From contig NC_023749.2 in the NCBI RefSeq assembly GCF_000499845.2, positions 26,707,621-26,771,620 on the forward strand: 64,000 bases of DNA, in the 5' to 3' direction. Within the stretch, counting starts at the first letter, position 1; the number at the start of each line of letters is the position of its first letter. The notes below the pieces were generated by a model that did no database searches, had not been told where the DNA came from, and saw only the letters and a program-made list of their open reading frames with translations. The DNA is from Phaseolus vulgaris (taxonomy: Eukaryota > Streptophyta > Magnoliopsida > Fabales > Fabaceae). Shown here piece by piece: positions 11,170 to 23,417 of this stretch. Made by a program: the position numbers and the translations under genes.

Positions 11170-13786
11170 TTAGTCTTCAGCAGGAACGACCTTTCCATCT
11201 ACTACTTCGTTGTTCAACGACACCATGCTGAGGTCGAGATCGGGGAATAGGCATGCGAATTGTTCCCGAGCGGCTTCGAATCCAGCAGCCAGAATCTGAG
11301 CAGAGTTTAGCTTAAGTTCTTCAAATTGCCCTTGAAGTTCTTCAACCTGTTTCTTGAGCTCTTTGTTCTGCTGCTCCTGCTCTTCAACCTGTTTTCGGAG
11401 TTGTTCGTTGGTCTCTTAAGCATGGAGAAGGTCGTCAGTAACCTTCTTGGATTCTGTTTGAGCTTGGGCCAACTCAGCAGCCATCTTTCCTTTCTCCTTG
11501 TTTGCCTCGGCGAGATCAGCCATGGCGTCGTCCCTCGCTTTTTCTACTTGCCCAAGTAGCTTCTCGCGGTCGATCGACCTCTGCTCCAGTTTTTGCACCC
11601 TGGCGGCGTCAGCTTGAATGTGAGCCTCCAGGTCGCTCGCCTTGGTGCGCAGAGGCACGATTTTGCTTTCTAGCTCAACTTTCTCTTGGGCAAGGTCATG
11701 GACTTTGCGGCGAAGGTCAACAGCTTCCTTGCGCGCCAGCCTGAGCTCGGTGTTGAGGGCATCCTCCACTCGGGTGTGATCAAGTTCTGCGAGCGTCAGG
11801 CTGAATGACATCTTCTCCACCTCGACCTTCATAGTGCTATTTTCAGTCTTGAGGTGGTAGAGATCGTCTTGAAGCCTCCTGGTGGAGCTCTCCACAGCCC
11901 TCGTTATGATCGATGGGATATCCTCTGCTATGGTTTTGAGTTTGGCGGTCAGAGGTTCCCACATCCTTGTAACTTCGAGGGAAAGGTTCGCTGCTTGGAG
12001 AGGCGCCAGGGGGGCTTGTTGAGGGTTCTCGCCGCCACCTTCCTTAGCAATATCTTCAGTGGTTGCTTCATGGTGTGGCGACGCAATCGGGGATTCGGTA
12101 ATCAGGATTGGAGAGGTGTGAGCAACCTCATCCCCGATTGGAACGTTTTCTGCAGCTGAAGTGTTTGAAGGGGGGCCCCCTTCTGCTGACACGTACGGCG
12201 TAGAGGCGCTTGGGGGGTCCTCCAGAAAATTTGGCTCTTGAGCCTCAGCTGCTGGTGGCGCAGTGGCCAGTGGAGTCGCCTGGACTGGTGATGAAGGGGC
12301 TTGTGGTGTTGGCGATGAGGGAGGAGGAGCAGGTGTTGATGGTGGTGTTGAAGCTGGAAGAGGGGGTGGGGCAGGTGGTGAAGATGGTGCCACCCTTTTC
12401 CTCTTTGTAACGAGGCCATCCTCAGTGACCTCGTCGTCCTCTTCCTCCTCCTCTTGGATGACTTGGGGGGCTTTTCGCTTAGGCCTCTTAAGGACCAGTT
12501 TCTTGCGCTGGGTGGGTTCCTTGGGCGGTGATCGCCCATGAACGATGGCCTTCTCGACCGCCGAGTTGGGCACCGTTTGGGAACCGGTCGCCAACCCGTG
12601 GTTTCGGGCGAGCGCCTTTAAGTCGGCGAGCATGTTTTTACCCAACATATTGTCTGCATGAAACGAAAATGCATGAGTTAGCTCAGAGAAGAAAACGACA
12701 AGTGTATGAGGTAATAAAACAGCAAAAAAGGTAGTATATGCAGAAAAGGTAAAACCAAAGTCTTGTGCGTATTGCACAAGACGCCCAGAAGCAGTATCAG
12801 AAGCAGTATCAAAGCAACAGTTTGGATGTCCTAACCTATTTGGAATTCTAACTGGTCCTCAAAGAATTCGAAGGAGATCAAGGTGGGGGTCAGGAATGTT
12901 ATGTTGGCATCCGACACCCTCTTCCAGAATAGACAGAGGTCTCTGTCCAAAGCTCCCATGCTATCAGGACTTCTGGGCCTCCTGAAGCAGCTCTTGGACT
13001 CCTTTTTCCCCTTGTCCACCCAGTACAAGGGGAAGCCATCGAGAAGGGAGGTGTCTTTATCGTTTGCGCGCACTTGGATGAACTTCCCCTTCCAGTCTTT
13101 GTACGATTGCTGGAAGATGGTAAAAATGGATCTCCCAGCAATTGCATTCAGGCTGACCCACAGGCGGTCTCCTGGGTGCTTGGCCTCAAAAAGAAACAAA
13201 AACACGTCCACCGACGCGGGCAACCCCAGGTGGTCGCATGTTATTTGAAAGGCTCGAACAAACGCCCAGCTGTTGGGGTGAAGCTGGGCGGCGGCAATGT
13301 TGAGCTCGGTCAAAAGTTCCCTCTCGAATCGGGTGAGAGGGAACCTGAGCTTGACCTTCTTGAAGAAAGTTGTATAGACAAAGCAGAAGGGCCCGTCGGC
13401 GCTTACTTTGTCATCAGCACACACTGGCAGAGCGGCGGGGCAAGGCAGCACCATCATCCTCTCGTCGTGCTCCTTGTGAAACGATTGATAGGCCTCGTCC
13501 CCCTTAGTCAACCGCAAAACTGCTCCCGCAGTGTTCACCGACGAGGTCTCCTTCAGAAGGGTTGGGGTGGCCCAAGGATATAATGTTTTGAAGTCTGGCA
13601 GAGGGACGGGGGCTCCTCCAGCGCTAGGTGGAGTCGCCTGGGCCAGAGCAGTTTGGGAAGATGCAGGCCTCTCAGCCTGCGAAGAGGAAGCGCCACGAAC
13701 TTGCGTTGAGTCGTGTGCTTGTGAAGGAGGGTTTCGTGCTGATGGAGGGGGGTTCGGGGTAATCTTGGTGCGAGTCATGATGGCAG
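11170..13786 (-). pseudogene. Element 1 antisense gene (aORF), two coding exons, one nonsense codon
   Basis: Gene opposite to gag-pol. Coding starts at ATG 13778; coding exon A runs 13778-12836, the intron 12835-12654 (GT..AG, 182 bp, phase 1), and coding exon B 12653-11170. Joined length is 2427 nt, 808 residues plus stop. The N-terminal 60 residues are rich in Pro, Ser and Gln. About 60-310 is the conserved domain seen in plant proteins annotated as putative gypsy-type transposon (Transposase_28-like). About 315-480 holds basic clusters (RPKRKAPQ, TKRKR), an acidic run and Pro-rich low complexity. About 500-760 is predicted coiled coil by heptad pattern. The tail contains FACLFPDLDLS and VVDGKVVP, shared with the copies at 25406 and 42215. 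A TAA at 11416-11418 (CAA in Element 2) truncates it at codon 727. Likely nuclear from the basic clusters; biochemical role unknown. Confidence 0.85.
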
Positions 13787-14020
13787 CTGCAAAGGAAGAA
13801 GAAAGGAAAAATGATCAGGAGGGTTACGAAGGCTGACTCGGTCATGGAAGGAAGGTGAAACGACGAACGAATGTGAGTTCGTTGCGACGATCGACAAAGC
13901 CCTAAGTTACGCAGAAGGAGAAATGGAAAAACAACCCACAGCGTATGCACCAGGCAGTTACAGGATGATGCAAATCGGTGAAAATGCAAGGAGGACCAGC
14001 AGATGAAGGAAAGTAATTAC
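13787..14020 (-). other. Element 1 aORF 5' UTR intron
   Basis: Minus-strand GT at 14020-14019 follows CGAAAG, and a pyrimidine-rich tract ends in TTTGCAG (AG at 13788-13787), eight bases before the aORF ATG. The same donor context and acceptor position occur in Elements 2 and 3 (232 and 251 bp), which supports a real leader intron of 234 bp. Confidence 0.65.
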
Positions 14021-14357
14021 CTTTCGATGATCAGGAAGACGAGGGAGGAAGATGGTGATCTGGAGCGTTGAAGAGCGTTGAGAGTTTTCGCAGAGAGAAG
14101 TTAGAGCGTTTGCAACACGAGGAAAGTGATGGAACAGTGGAACGAAATGGGTTTAAGGGTTTTCGAAATGGGTTTAGGAAGCGCAAACGGAAAATGAAGA
14201 GAGCCGTTGATGAAGCCACGTGTCGAGCGATGGGTGAAGGGTTTGGTGGAGCGTCAGAGCAGCAGAAAGTACAATCGCTTGGAATTCTGCGTCAGTGCCA
14301 CGTAGACCGGTGTTAACGAAGGCTCTTTCAGTCTTTTCGCTAGACAAGTCTTCGCTT
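14021..14357 (-). promoter_or_regulatory. Element 1 aORF promoter and 5' UTR region
   Basis: Region between the first splice donor and the polypurine tract. A G-box core CACGTG lies at 14217-14222, about 196 bp before the donor; Elements 2 and 3 have it at 198 and 195 bp. No good TATA box was seen. Promoter activity is inferred. Confidence 0.45.
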
Positions 14358-14373
14358 AAGACTGGGGGGCTTG
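14358..14373 (+). promoter_or_regulatory. Element 1 polypurine tract
   Basis: AAGACTGGGGGGCTTG abuts the 3' LTR start. The same tract abuts the 3' LTR of Elements 2 and 3 and a near-copy that of N. It is the plus-strand primer site. Confidence 0.85.
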
Positions 14374-15164
14374 TGTACCGCCCTGGTGGTCGGGTATGAT
14401 GACGTGGCATCCTGCTACAGTGAAGGCGTGTTGACAAGGCGCCAGGTTGGCAAGAAGGGAAGGAAGTCGAGAGGCACGTGTAGTCGCCAGCTGTTAAGTT
14501 GGCGTGTTCTGACTTCCAGTTTACCAGAATAGGCGATCGCCAGGTTAAAGATCAAGTCGCCAGATGCAGACCCAAGCGACCAAGCAGTCGGAGATCGCCA
14601 GAACAAGCACATCGCCGAAGATGGAGGAGAAGCAGATTATGAAGGCGGCCGGCGAGACCACAGGGAAGGTGTATGAAGGCCCTAACTCGCCAGTTCCAGT
14701 AGAGATCGCACTCCTAAGTTAGCTATGCACTGGGCATTACCATGCATAAGTAACTTAGCCAAAATGAGAGCAGAAGCGGCGCCAAGTCAGGGAGCCTCCA
14801 GATGATGGCACGTGTACAGTTGGATGCGAGCCACATGTCCAAGTCTGTAACTGCCAGGAGAGAGAAAACCACCAGGTATATAAGAGTTCTTAACAGACTT
14901 TCTGAGGTACGCACGTTCAGTTCATACACTTTACGCTTGCGAGTGATAGAGCTGATTGTGAGAGGATTTGCACGGTTCTAGTTCTTAGTATTTGGTGATA
15001 CCGTCACTGACTTGAGCGTCGGAGTGCGATCGGCCGCAGCGGCGTCGTGTCGTTTCTTTGCAGGTTCTTGAAGTAGATCCAGGGAAGGAACGAAGGTGAT
15101 AAGCGGTGCGCACGTCGATCCTTTGACGAGACATTCTCCAGCGTTCCGTCAACAGGCAGGATCA
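14374..15164 (+). repeat. Element 1 3' LTR
   Basis: Partner of 2988-3779, one base shorter (a G is missing in the final GTTCCG.TCAACAGG). TATA box at 14877-14884. Followed directly by the ATTAT target-site duplicate. Confidence 0.95.
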
Positions 15165-17428
15165 ATTATTTTAAAAACTCCTACTAAAACTTTTTATATA
15201 AAAATGTTAATATGTAAACAAAGGAAACTAGTACATTCATATATTATATGAAAAATATGAACAAATGGATTAAAATATTTTAATAACTAATAATAATGAT
15301 ACTTATTTCTCATGTATTCCGATAACTTTATTTATTCATGTAATCATTCAATTTTTATAACAAGTAGTTAATTGATAGATTGAATAGTTGCAAGTTACAA
15401 AAATAGGATTTTTAATGTGATAAAAAATTATATTATAATATATTATTCATCATCATTTACTTATTTTTCATATTTTCCAAGGGTTAGTGAGTTATTAATT
15501 AAAGTTTAGAAATCGCGCTCTCAACTTTTTCTCAGTATTCATTAATTTATTTACAAAGCTAATCTTAACTTGTGATATTTAAGCAAAATCTCTGAAATCT
15601 AATCTTTAAATTATTATTCTTAAATAAAAGCATTTATCTTAAATTTAGACCTATTCAAATTTAACCAAAGGAATACTCAATCAGAAACAAATTCGTAAAA
15701 ACACGGCAACTTGAAAATTATTATTACATCAAGTGGAATTTTGTGCATCACATAAATTTGACTTTCCCTTGCAAACATCGACATACACCTGTCAAGTTGA
15801 TTACATAAATTTGCATGTGAATCTCATTTTACATTTTTCGTTTGGAGTTAAATTTCATTACATTTTAAATCATTTGATAAATTTTGTTCTTTCATAAGGG
15901 ATGACACAGTGAGATTCAGTAGTTGAATAATTTATTTTTTTATTCGACTTTTTTTTTTAAATCTCAAGTTTTGATTCTCGATTAAGAGTGTATATATAAA
16001 AATAAATACTTCGATATCAAGTATCAATTAAGTATCCGAATACTATAATTATTATAATAATAATGTGTTTTTATTTAGTTTTTGTACTTATTTATAATAT
16101 ATTGATAAAAAAATTTAGTGTTGAATTAGATTAACGTATGTTTATAATTAGTTATTGCGTTACTTAATTGTTAATTATAATATATTCGGTCGATATCAAC
16201 ACGTTCTAGACTATTCGATCCTAACAGTACAAATTTATTATAATATTTAATTTTAACACATAAAATGTGGAAATTAATTAAATTTGGATTTGTAAAGAGT
16301 TATTAAAACAGTAATTTAACTAATATTTATAAATTATATTAACTGAATATATAGGGAGAGAAAACTTAAATCGATAAGCTTTATTAATTCATATTTTTTT
16401 TTCAAATTGCTACCATGTAACTACAGATTCTAGGATGACAAAATAAATGACCACCAAAATGGGAATCACGTACAATAGCTAAGTTCTTATTTAAATATAG
16501 ACAATATTCTTGAAAAACTTTACTTTATAATAATTTAATTAATTAAGTTGAAAAATCACTATGGATCATCCGTACATGTTACTCTTGCAAAAAAAAATTG
16601 TAACAGTTCGTACATATCATAATTAAGAAAGAAAATGTAAGCTCAATTGTGACTATCAAACGTGGTATAGCCGTCTATTGTGTTGACTTTTCGCACCATT
16701 TGCGGAGATTAAGGGAATTAAATTAAGCTTCTGTACTAAAGACATTTTTCCGGTCAAATCAAGTATCTGTGTATTGGATTTTGTTCCATCTTAATTTGAA
16801 AGAGACATTGAAAACAATAGTTTATACCTTTGTAAAAGGAATATCATTATAAAAACAATATTAAGAAAATTGACCTTTTAGTTGTGATTTTATTTTTTAT
16901 CTAAAAAAAATATAGAAATATATAAATGAAAGAAGTATTTAGGTTGCTTTAGTCGGTGTAAAAAAACTTCAAATATGTATAAAACAAAACAAAAATAGCA
17001 ATCGTTCCATAGTCTTCTTTTCTATTCAAAGTATATATTTTAAGAATAATACCTTGCTGGAAAATTTTAAAAGATTCCTTTATATTTTTGTTTGAAATTG
17101 ATGTTTTCTTTACTTTTTTTTTAATTTTCTTTCAAGATATCTGTTTCCTTTTTTTTTCTTTATGTAATAGATATCTCAATATAAAGGTATTTTGGCGTAA
17201 ATAAATTGATAGATTGATAAAATAAATAAATAAATAAATATTGTAATTTTTTCTGATAAAAAAAATAATATCGTTATTAATCTTAATTTTTTTTTGAAAT
17301 TTTAATATTTTTTTACGTGAATCGATCTCATATAGGTCTAAGTTATCATAATATATTATTAATGTTTAATTATTTTACTATTTAGCTTCGAGAGGTCAAA
17401 ATATTAAGAATATTATGAACAAATTATG
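15165..17428. other. AT-rich spacer, no gene recognised
   Basis: About 2.3 kb of very AT-rich DNA without an ORF above 60 codons that I would defend, no RNA gene and no clear repeat border. A short (AAAT)n run lies at about 17220-17240. It may be host intergenic DNA or an unrecognisable old element. Confidence 0.6.
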
Positions 17429-20150
17429 TGTAACATCCTTATTTTTACCCATATTTGCTAATATATTATGCATGCAATATTTAATTAATAAACATAAACT
17501 TTCTCATATTTGTATCTATAAAAGATATCCCTCTTCATAGAGATTTAATATATACACAAAAGTCTACAAATAAAACATTCAAAATAAAATATTTGTTGCT
17601 CTGACTGCTCATTGAGGAGCTCTGTCACCTGCAACTTCATTTACTCCCGTGTAAATTAACACGATCATAAAAAATTTAAAGAAAACAAACACAACAAAAC
17701 GGGGTAAGCTAGCTATTTTTGAGAATTCTAATATAAATTTGATTTTTAAAAACACACATCACAATTATCATACACATTAGTCTTGTCAGATATCTACTGA
17801 CTCACATACTCAGACACTCGATTGTACTTTCGGAAGACTTGTGTATTGAAATTAACATCCAGAGACTTGCACTTGTCATACTACTCACTGTGAATCCACA
17901 CATTCATGTGCATAATCAATCTCAACATCTCATCATCTCATATGTCAAGGTAAATCCATTTGATTTGCTCTGATCAGATCTTTAAACCTTAAACTCAGTC
18001 AAATGATCCTCTTTCGACTCTCACCAACTGAATAACTTCATCTATGTGATTCCATTATATTAGTAGAGTCAGGATTGTCTCATTCACAGGACACTCACAA
18101 TTCAATACACCTTAATAACAATCTCAACACGATATTTCCTTTCCTGGAAATAGTATGTCTTGATCACACTTTCACCTCATTACATACATAATTTAACACA
18201 TCAATGCACCATTCAATCACATCATATTTTAAACTTTCTAAACAATCCAAATATATCTCAAAATTCACTTAAACACATAACTAAGTTCTAAATATATGCT
18301 CTCTAAATCAATCATCATCTAAAATCAAATAACCACTTCTCATGAAACATCTCATTTAAGTAATTCAACGAAATATTCAAAAACAATTCAACTCCTTTAT
18401 ATTATCATTCAAACACTTTTAATTCTCAATCACAAACACTTTCAACAACTTATTCACCTTAAATTCAATATAAAATATTTAAATTCAACCATTTCAGTCA
18501 ATATATTACTTTACTCTTCAAAAGAGACAATCCTACAAGCAAAAATTTGAATTGGTGACCACGTCACCCAATCCAGATATTCTAACCTAAGGTTCTATTT
18601 TTTTTTTAAAAAAATTAGCTTACCTTACCAGAACTTGAGCAGATGCTCAATGAGAGCTCTAACCTATCAAAAGCTCAAAGGTAGCCTAACCTACGCCATA
18701 GAGTCCTGATAAAAAATCTAACTATACCTGAGCTAACAGAGACTATTTTTGAAGATAAAAGCATCACATGCAAGCTTAATGTAACAACACTTTTTTAAAA
18801 ACAAAAACAGAAGCCCCTGCATGCATTTTTTTCTTCTCTCTCTCTCTCCATATTCTCTTCTCTCCCTCACTCTTAATTTCTCTCCCAATCTTCATCTATT
18901 TTAGAATCTGATCATACCACGCTGTAGCTGAGGAGTTAAGGAACATTTCCACCCGATCAGATTTTCAAACAGAGTAAGTTCATTTTTACTCTAAATATCC
19001 TTTGTTCTCTATTTTTCCTTAGGATTTAGTCATCAATCTTGGTGGGGTCAGTTGAGAAGTTTAATCCTCTCAACTTATTCTATTATATACTGAATTTTTA
19101 TTCTGTTTTGATAGTTTGCATTAGGCCCGTAAATCTTGAAGCTTATCCAAACGGTGGGGAATAAAATTCTAAAAGTTGCTTGGAAAGCAAGAAATTAGGT
19201 AAGGGAAGCTAAATTTAATTTTTAATAGCACCCTAGGATAAAAGATCTGAATGCGGAAGGGACGTGGTTCCAATATTCAATTTTTCTTGCAGGGATGTTG
19301 TGTGTTTATATATTGGGTTGTTTGTTTATATATTATTTAAATTTGTAAAAATATTATATTTTGATGGTTTAATATTTAAGTGTTGTTTTTTTTATGTTAA
19401 TTACACTTTTGAATGTTGTGGATCGTATTTGGAATGATATTGTATGATGAAATGGTGTGGAATTGAATTCATACATTTGGGATAATGTATGGACCGATGT
19501 TTGTTGTGTATTAAGTATTTATGCCTATGTGGTAACAGAGATCTCCGACCTTCACTGATGATCTATGTCACATAGACTAAGATATCAGGTGGTGAGAAGC
19601 TGATGGTGGAGTTCATGAACACTATGACATATGAGATGCACGACTTGGGTTGTATTGAACTTACCCTAATCCTTTCTGTTGGATTCAATGGTAATCTTTG
19701 GATCAGGTGTTAGTCTCTGGTAGGACTTACTTAATACGGGTCTTCCGGAAGACGTTGTTTGTTGAATATTCTCGATGTGTAGATCCATGTGATTGTTTTG
19801 TTGTTGAGATTTGAAGAAAATTGAATAATTTGAGAAATTGATCATGTAATTTGGTTTTCTCTTTGGATTTAAGTGTGTATATTATAAAATTCTATTTTCA
19901 CTAGCTTACACTTACTTTTCTTGTTGTGTTTGAACTGCGATGACTGTACTATGTACACGAGCAGATGACCATACAAGTGCAGGAGAGCCTTAGAGGTTTC
20001 AGAGTCTTATTTTGAGCTGTGGATATGTAAATATTTGTATTTCTATAAATCCTAATCATGTATTAGGAATGTTTTGAAAAACTCCAAGTTTGTATAAAAA
20101 TTGGTAGAACTTTTATTGTAATAGTTATATGTAAATTATGGGGTGTTTCA
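17429..20150 (+). repeat. Chromovirus-type Ty3/gypsy 5' LTR
   Basis: Begins TGTAACATCC and ends GGGTGTTTCA, followed after five bases by a perfect TGGTATCAGAGC primer site, so it reads as a 2.7-kb 5' LTR on the plus strand. The start is my best choice from the TG terminus typical of these LTRs; no second LTR exists in the window to confirm it. Contains a short (TC)n run near 18835-18848. Related to the decayed copy at 1425-2987. Confidence 0.65.
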
Positions 20151-20155
20151 TTTAA

Positions 20156-20167
20156 TGGTATCAGAGC
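20156..20167 (+). promoter_or_regulatory. Primer-binding site, initiator tRNA-Met
   Basis: TGGTATCAGAGC is the standard plant initiator tRNA-Met complement used by most Ty1/copia and chromovirus elements. It lies five bases after the LTR end at 20150. Confidence 0.85.
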
Positions 20168-20229
20168 GATTCATCCTTAGGATAACCTGAGGGTAGTGGA
20201 TTTATTCTGTTTAGGGTTTAGGGTTTAAT

Positions 20230-20715
20230 GGCAAGGTAAATCCAGATGGAGCAGACCAGTGGGTGAGAGACATAGAAAGAATATTTGAAGCTACTCAATG
20301 CCTTGAAGAGAGAAAGTTATCTTATGCCATCTATATGCTTATTGAAGAAGTTGAGTTCTGGTGGATAAGCATGAAGCAAATGATGGAATACAAAGGAGAA
20401 GATGCCACTTGGGAGAACTTTAAAGTAAGATTCCTGGAGGAGTACTTTCCTGATAGTGTCAGGTATGCAAAAGAAATTGAATTCATGCAGCTAGAACAAG
20501 GAAATCTTTCACTCACTGAATATGCTACTAGGTTAAAACACCTAGCTAGATTCTACACCCAGACCATGACTGAGGTTTGGAGATGCAGAAAATTTGAGTT
20601 TGGGTTAAAGCAAGAACTTAAACAAGTGGTGATTCCTATGTCCATTAGAGATTTCCGTGCTCTAGTGGAGAAAGCAAAAGTAGTGGAGAGTTTGAAAAAT
20701 AGTAGCAGACTTGCT
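20230..20715 (+). pseudogene. Chromovirus-type gag, truncated at both ends
   Basis: Open frame from about 20230 with the plant Retrotrans_gag pattern: an ADQW..DIERIF block, then EVEFWW, then FLEEYFPDSVR, then EIEFMQLEQGNLSLTEY. No proper Met start lies in frame near the primer site, and the leader is very short, so the N-terminus seems deleted. At about 20715 the sequence changes to a Tat-type LTR, and protease, RT and integrase are absent. The continued frame to 20781 is read-through into that LTR, not gag. Non-functional. Confidence 0.75.
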
Positions 20716-21165
20716 AAGCCTCAAGTGGGAGGACCTTCCACGTGGAGTTGCGCTCAAGTCATAGGTGACACGTGGCAGTAACACTGAAACCCAAGGTATA
20801 TAAGCTTTTCTGAAAGCTTAGTGAGGTACGTTGTACATTCTGACATTCTTACACACACTTGAGTCATTTGCGAGCTTACACACTGTACGCACGAGTGATT
20901 TGAGCACCAGAGAGAAGTTTGTTAGAATACAGTTACGCGCCTTCAGAGCACCACAGTTACAGTGTTCCGATACGGAGGTGGATGGTGTTTTCTGCCTACT
21001 GACTTGAGCGTCGGAGTGCAAACGGCCGCTAGGGCACCCTTTGTTCTTCTTTATTTCAGCTACTCACGACGGTGTAGGGTGAAGATCTGGAATCAAGACC
21101 AAGGGAGTCTTTGATACGCGAGTTGCAGCTACGCACTAACCACAATCTGGTCAACCGGCAGGAAC
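20716..21165 (+). repeat. Tat-type LTR fragment, plus orientation
   Basis: Partial LTR: a TATA box region (GGTATATAAGC) near 20794, then TGACTTGAGCGTCGGAGTGC and the end GGCAGGAACA at 21165, matching the downstream halves of the other Tat LTRs. The 5' part is missing, and no tRNA-Lys primer site follows, so it is a truncated 3' or solo LTR. Confidence 0.75.
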
Positions 21166-23299
21166 ATTCTTCTTAATTTGGTCATCTTTATGCCTTTTGT
21201 TGTCTTAAAATTTCGCACATTATCATCATCACCATATAATTGTGTTTTCTCTTTTGCTATGTAGAAGATAACCTTCACACTTATTTAACCACTTGGTTAA
21301 GTTGGTGTCCAATAGCAATCTTCTTTGAGCCTATCACCATAATTGCAAAATCAAAAACCATAAACAAAGTGCAACCCATAAAAATGCACAATCCTAAAAT
21401 CAACTCACATCACCTTATCATGTTTTCTCTTAGTCATATCTTGATTCCTTATGATTTGAGCAAAAATTCTTCTTATTTTATCCATCTTTCTATCTTTTTA
21501 TTTGGAACTTTCTTTAAGTCTCCTAACCTCTTCTCTTAGATTGGCTTCTTTCCTACCATGAACACTAGACGAATGCCTTGAATGATCACTCATTGTTGAA
21601 TAGAAAAGCTTGAAGGTTTTTCACAAAACTTTTGAATTCAACAAGAGTGATAAAAGATTTTTCACAAAAGGTTTTAAGGATTTAAGAAGTTCCTACAAGG
21701 TTAAAAAGTAAAAGTTTTTCTAAGTTCACTCCTGGAAAGAGAGGTGAGTCACTAAGACTACTTAAGTATCAGGTCTTTCCTAGCTAGAGTTTCCTTAGAT
21801 AGCTTTCAATAGTTTTCCATAGAAGAACTTCACAAAAAAAATTCCTAATTTGTCTTTGTGCGCAAAGGTCCTAGAGGATCAAAGAAAGGTCTATTAATTT
21901 GTGTAGTCCTAAGACCGTTTTTTCCTATTCGTCACAGAGACTTTAAAACAAATAAAATAAATTAAAGAATAACGATGGGTAAAAAATTATATATAAAGAA
22001 AGTAGTTAAATCTATTCGTCTTCATAAGTGAAAGTGCAAGTGACACTTTGAGTCCCTTGACACACTTTCACAACTACAACGCTTAAGCTATTACAGAGTT
22101 TCAATGGGATTGCACCAAGGGCATTTTCCTAGAAATATAAAAAAGTAAAATAAAAGATATACACAAAGGTTCTGTGATAAGAAATATGATTTTAACAAGT
22201 AAATTTAGTATTTCTCTCATTCCTTGTGTGTTTGCACTCCACCTGAGCTTATATTTCCAAGTCTTGATGAGAATGTTCTTCAATTGGTTCTTCACCAACA
22301 CACCTAAGATGCCACCTTAGGGAGAGGTAAGTTTCACCCAAAACTTAAGGAAAAGTAAGTGTAAAGTCTTTTTGGACTTCAAGAAGAGTACAAATTAAAT
22401 TAAATACTCAAAGAGACTTGAAATAAATTAAATAGCAACAAATAAGCACAATTTGATGGCTATCACTTCAAAGAGAATCCTAACATTGGAGCTAAAATTG
22501 ATTATAAAAACAAGCAAACAAAAAAAAACTAGATTTGCATTCTGACAGTGTTGATTCCAAAATTTATGTAAACTTTTATAGATCGAAATTTGTTCACAAA
22601 TTTTAAACACAATTGCTTAACACAACAAGGAATATAGTCTTAAATATTTCAAATCAAAAGATGCATTGAGCTAACTGAAACAAATCAAAAACCAAGACCA
22701 ATGTGAAGCTTCTCTCCAAATTCATCATTAATGAACATCCAGGCTTTTACGATTTATCACATTTTTTCTACTTCGGTTTTAGATGCACCTTTTTAACACA
22801 AGATCACTAACACATTGTACTTATTAGATATAAGTAATTTGGATGTTTATTTATTTAACAAAAAATTTTCCAATCCATAACAAATTCATAGAATCATGTC
22901 AGTGAGAAAAAACCTAAAGAGTCTAATGAAATGGAACAAAACTTCAAGTTACAATGGAATTTTGTAATAAGATGCTTACTAGTGATCTAATAGTAAACTC
23001 GCATACAAGAGAAATTAAGAAAAACAAATTTACAAACGCATGACATACACATTGTAAAAGTTTGACTACTTCTATGGAAATTCAAGACATGTAAAGACTA
23101 AACATGACTTCTAGACAAAACATGATCCCACATTAACTTCAAATCTTTAATTAGGGGACCTAGATAAACATCTATGTCATTCTGGCTATTTTGGATTGGA
23201 CATCATCATAGACAACATCATTTATTTTTGCTTCATGCAAAATCCAAGAGGTAAGTTGTAAATAACTAGTAAAACAGGCCATGAACTGTGATTCGTACT
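21166..23299. other. AT-rich spacer, no gene recognised
   Basis: About 2.1 kb with only short shadow ORFs. I found no LTR ends, primer sites, RNA genes or recognisable protein domains on either strand. Confidence 0.55.
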
Positions 23300-23417
23300 T
23301 GTTCCTGCTGGTTGACTCGATTGCCTTCGTACTTCAACGACGATCACACGCCCAATTCTCTCTGCCTAGGCTCGTGCTTTCCTTCGATCGAACACCCTGT
23401 ACCTGCAAAGACAAAGG
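23300..23417 (-). repeat. Tat-type LTR fragment, left part (continues at 36586)
   Basis: Minus-orientation LTR end starting TGTTCCTGCTGGTTGAC. With the solo LTR removed it joins 36586-36633, which reads gacaccctagaggtcgtttgcactccg, the same block as 21165-20985 reversed. It is the oldest layer of this nest. Confidence 0.75.

Larger units (their letters stand above)
2988..15164 (+). mobile_element. Element 1: full-length Tat-lineage Ty3/gypsy LTR retrotransposon
   Basis: A 12.2-kb element bounded by near-identical LTRs (792 and 791 bp, both TG...CA) and a perfect 5-bp TSD, ATTAT at 2983-2987 and 15165-15169. Internal order: tRNA-Lys primer site, one gag-pol frame, tandem hairpin-repeat array, antisense spliced gene, polypurine tract. 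By eye the two LTRs differ by about ten substitutions and a 1-bp indel (about 1.3 percent), so insertion is recent. Order RT-RNase H-integrase puts it in Ty3/gypsy. The tRNA-Lys site, the CX2HX4HX4C gag motif and an extra antisense ORF point to the Tat lineage; the lineage assignment is inference from family knowledge. Same family as Element 2 in the opposite orientation. Confidence 0.95.

Noticed and set aside
15165..17428. Possible host gene in the spacer
   Set aside because: No open frame, splice-supported exon or conserved motif could be found; the base composition is that of intergenic DNA.
20715..20781. C-terminal end of the chromovirus gag ORF
   Set aside because: The last 20 or so codons are read-through into a Tat LTR fragment.
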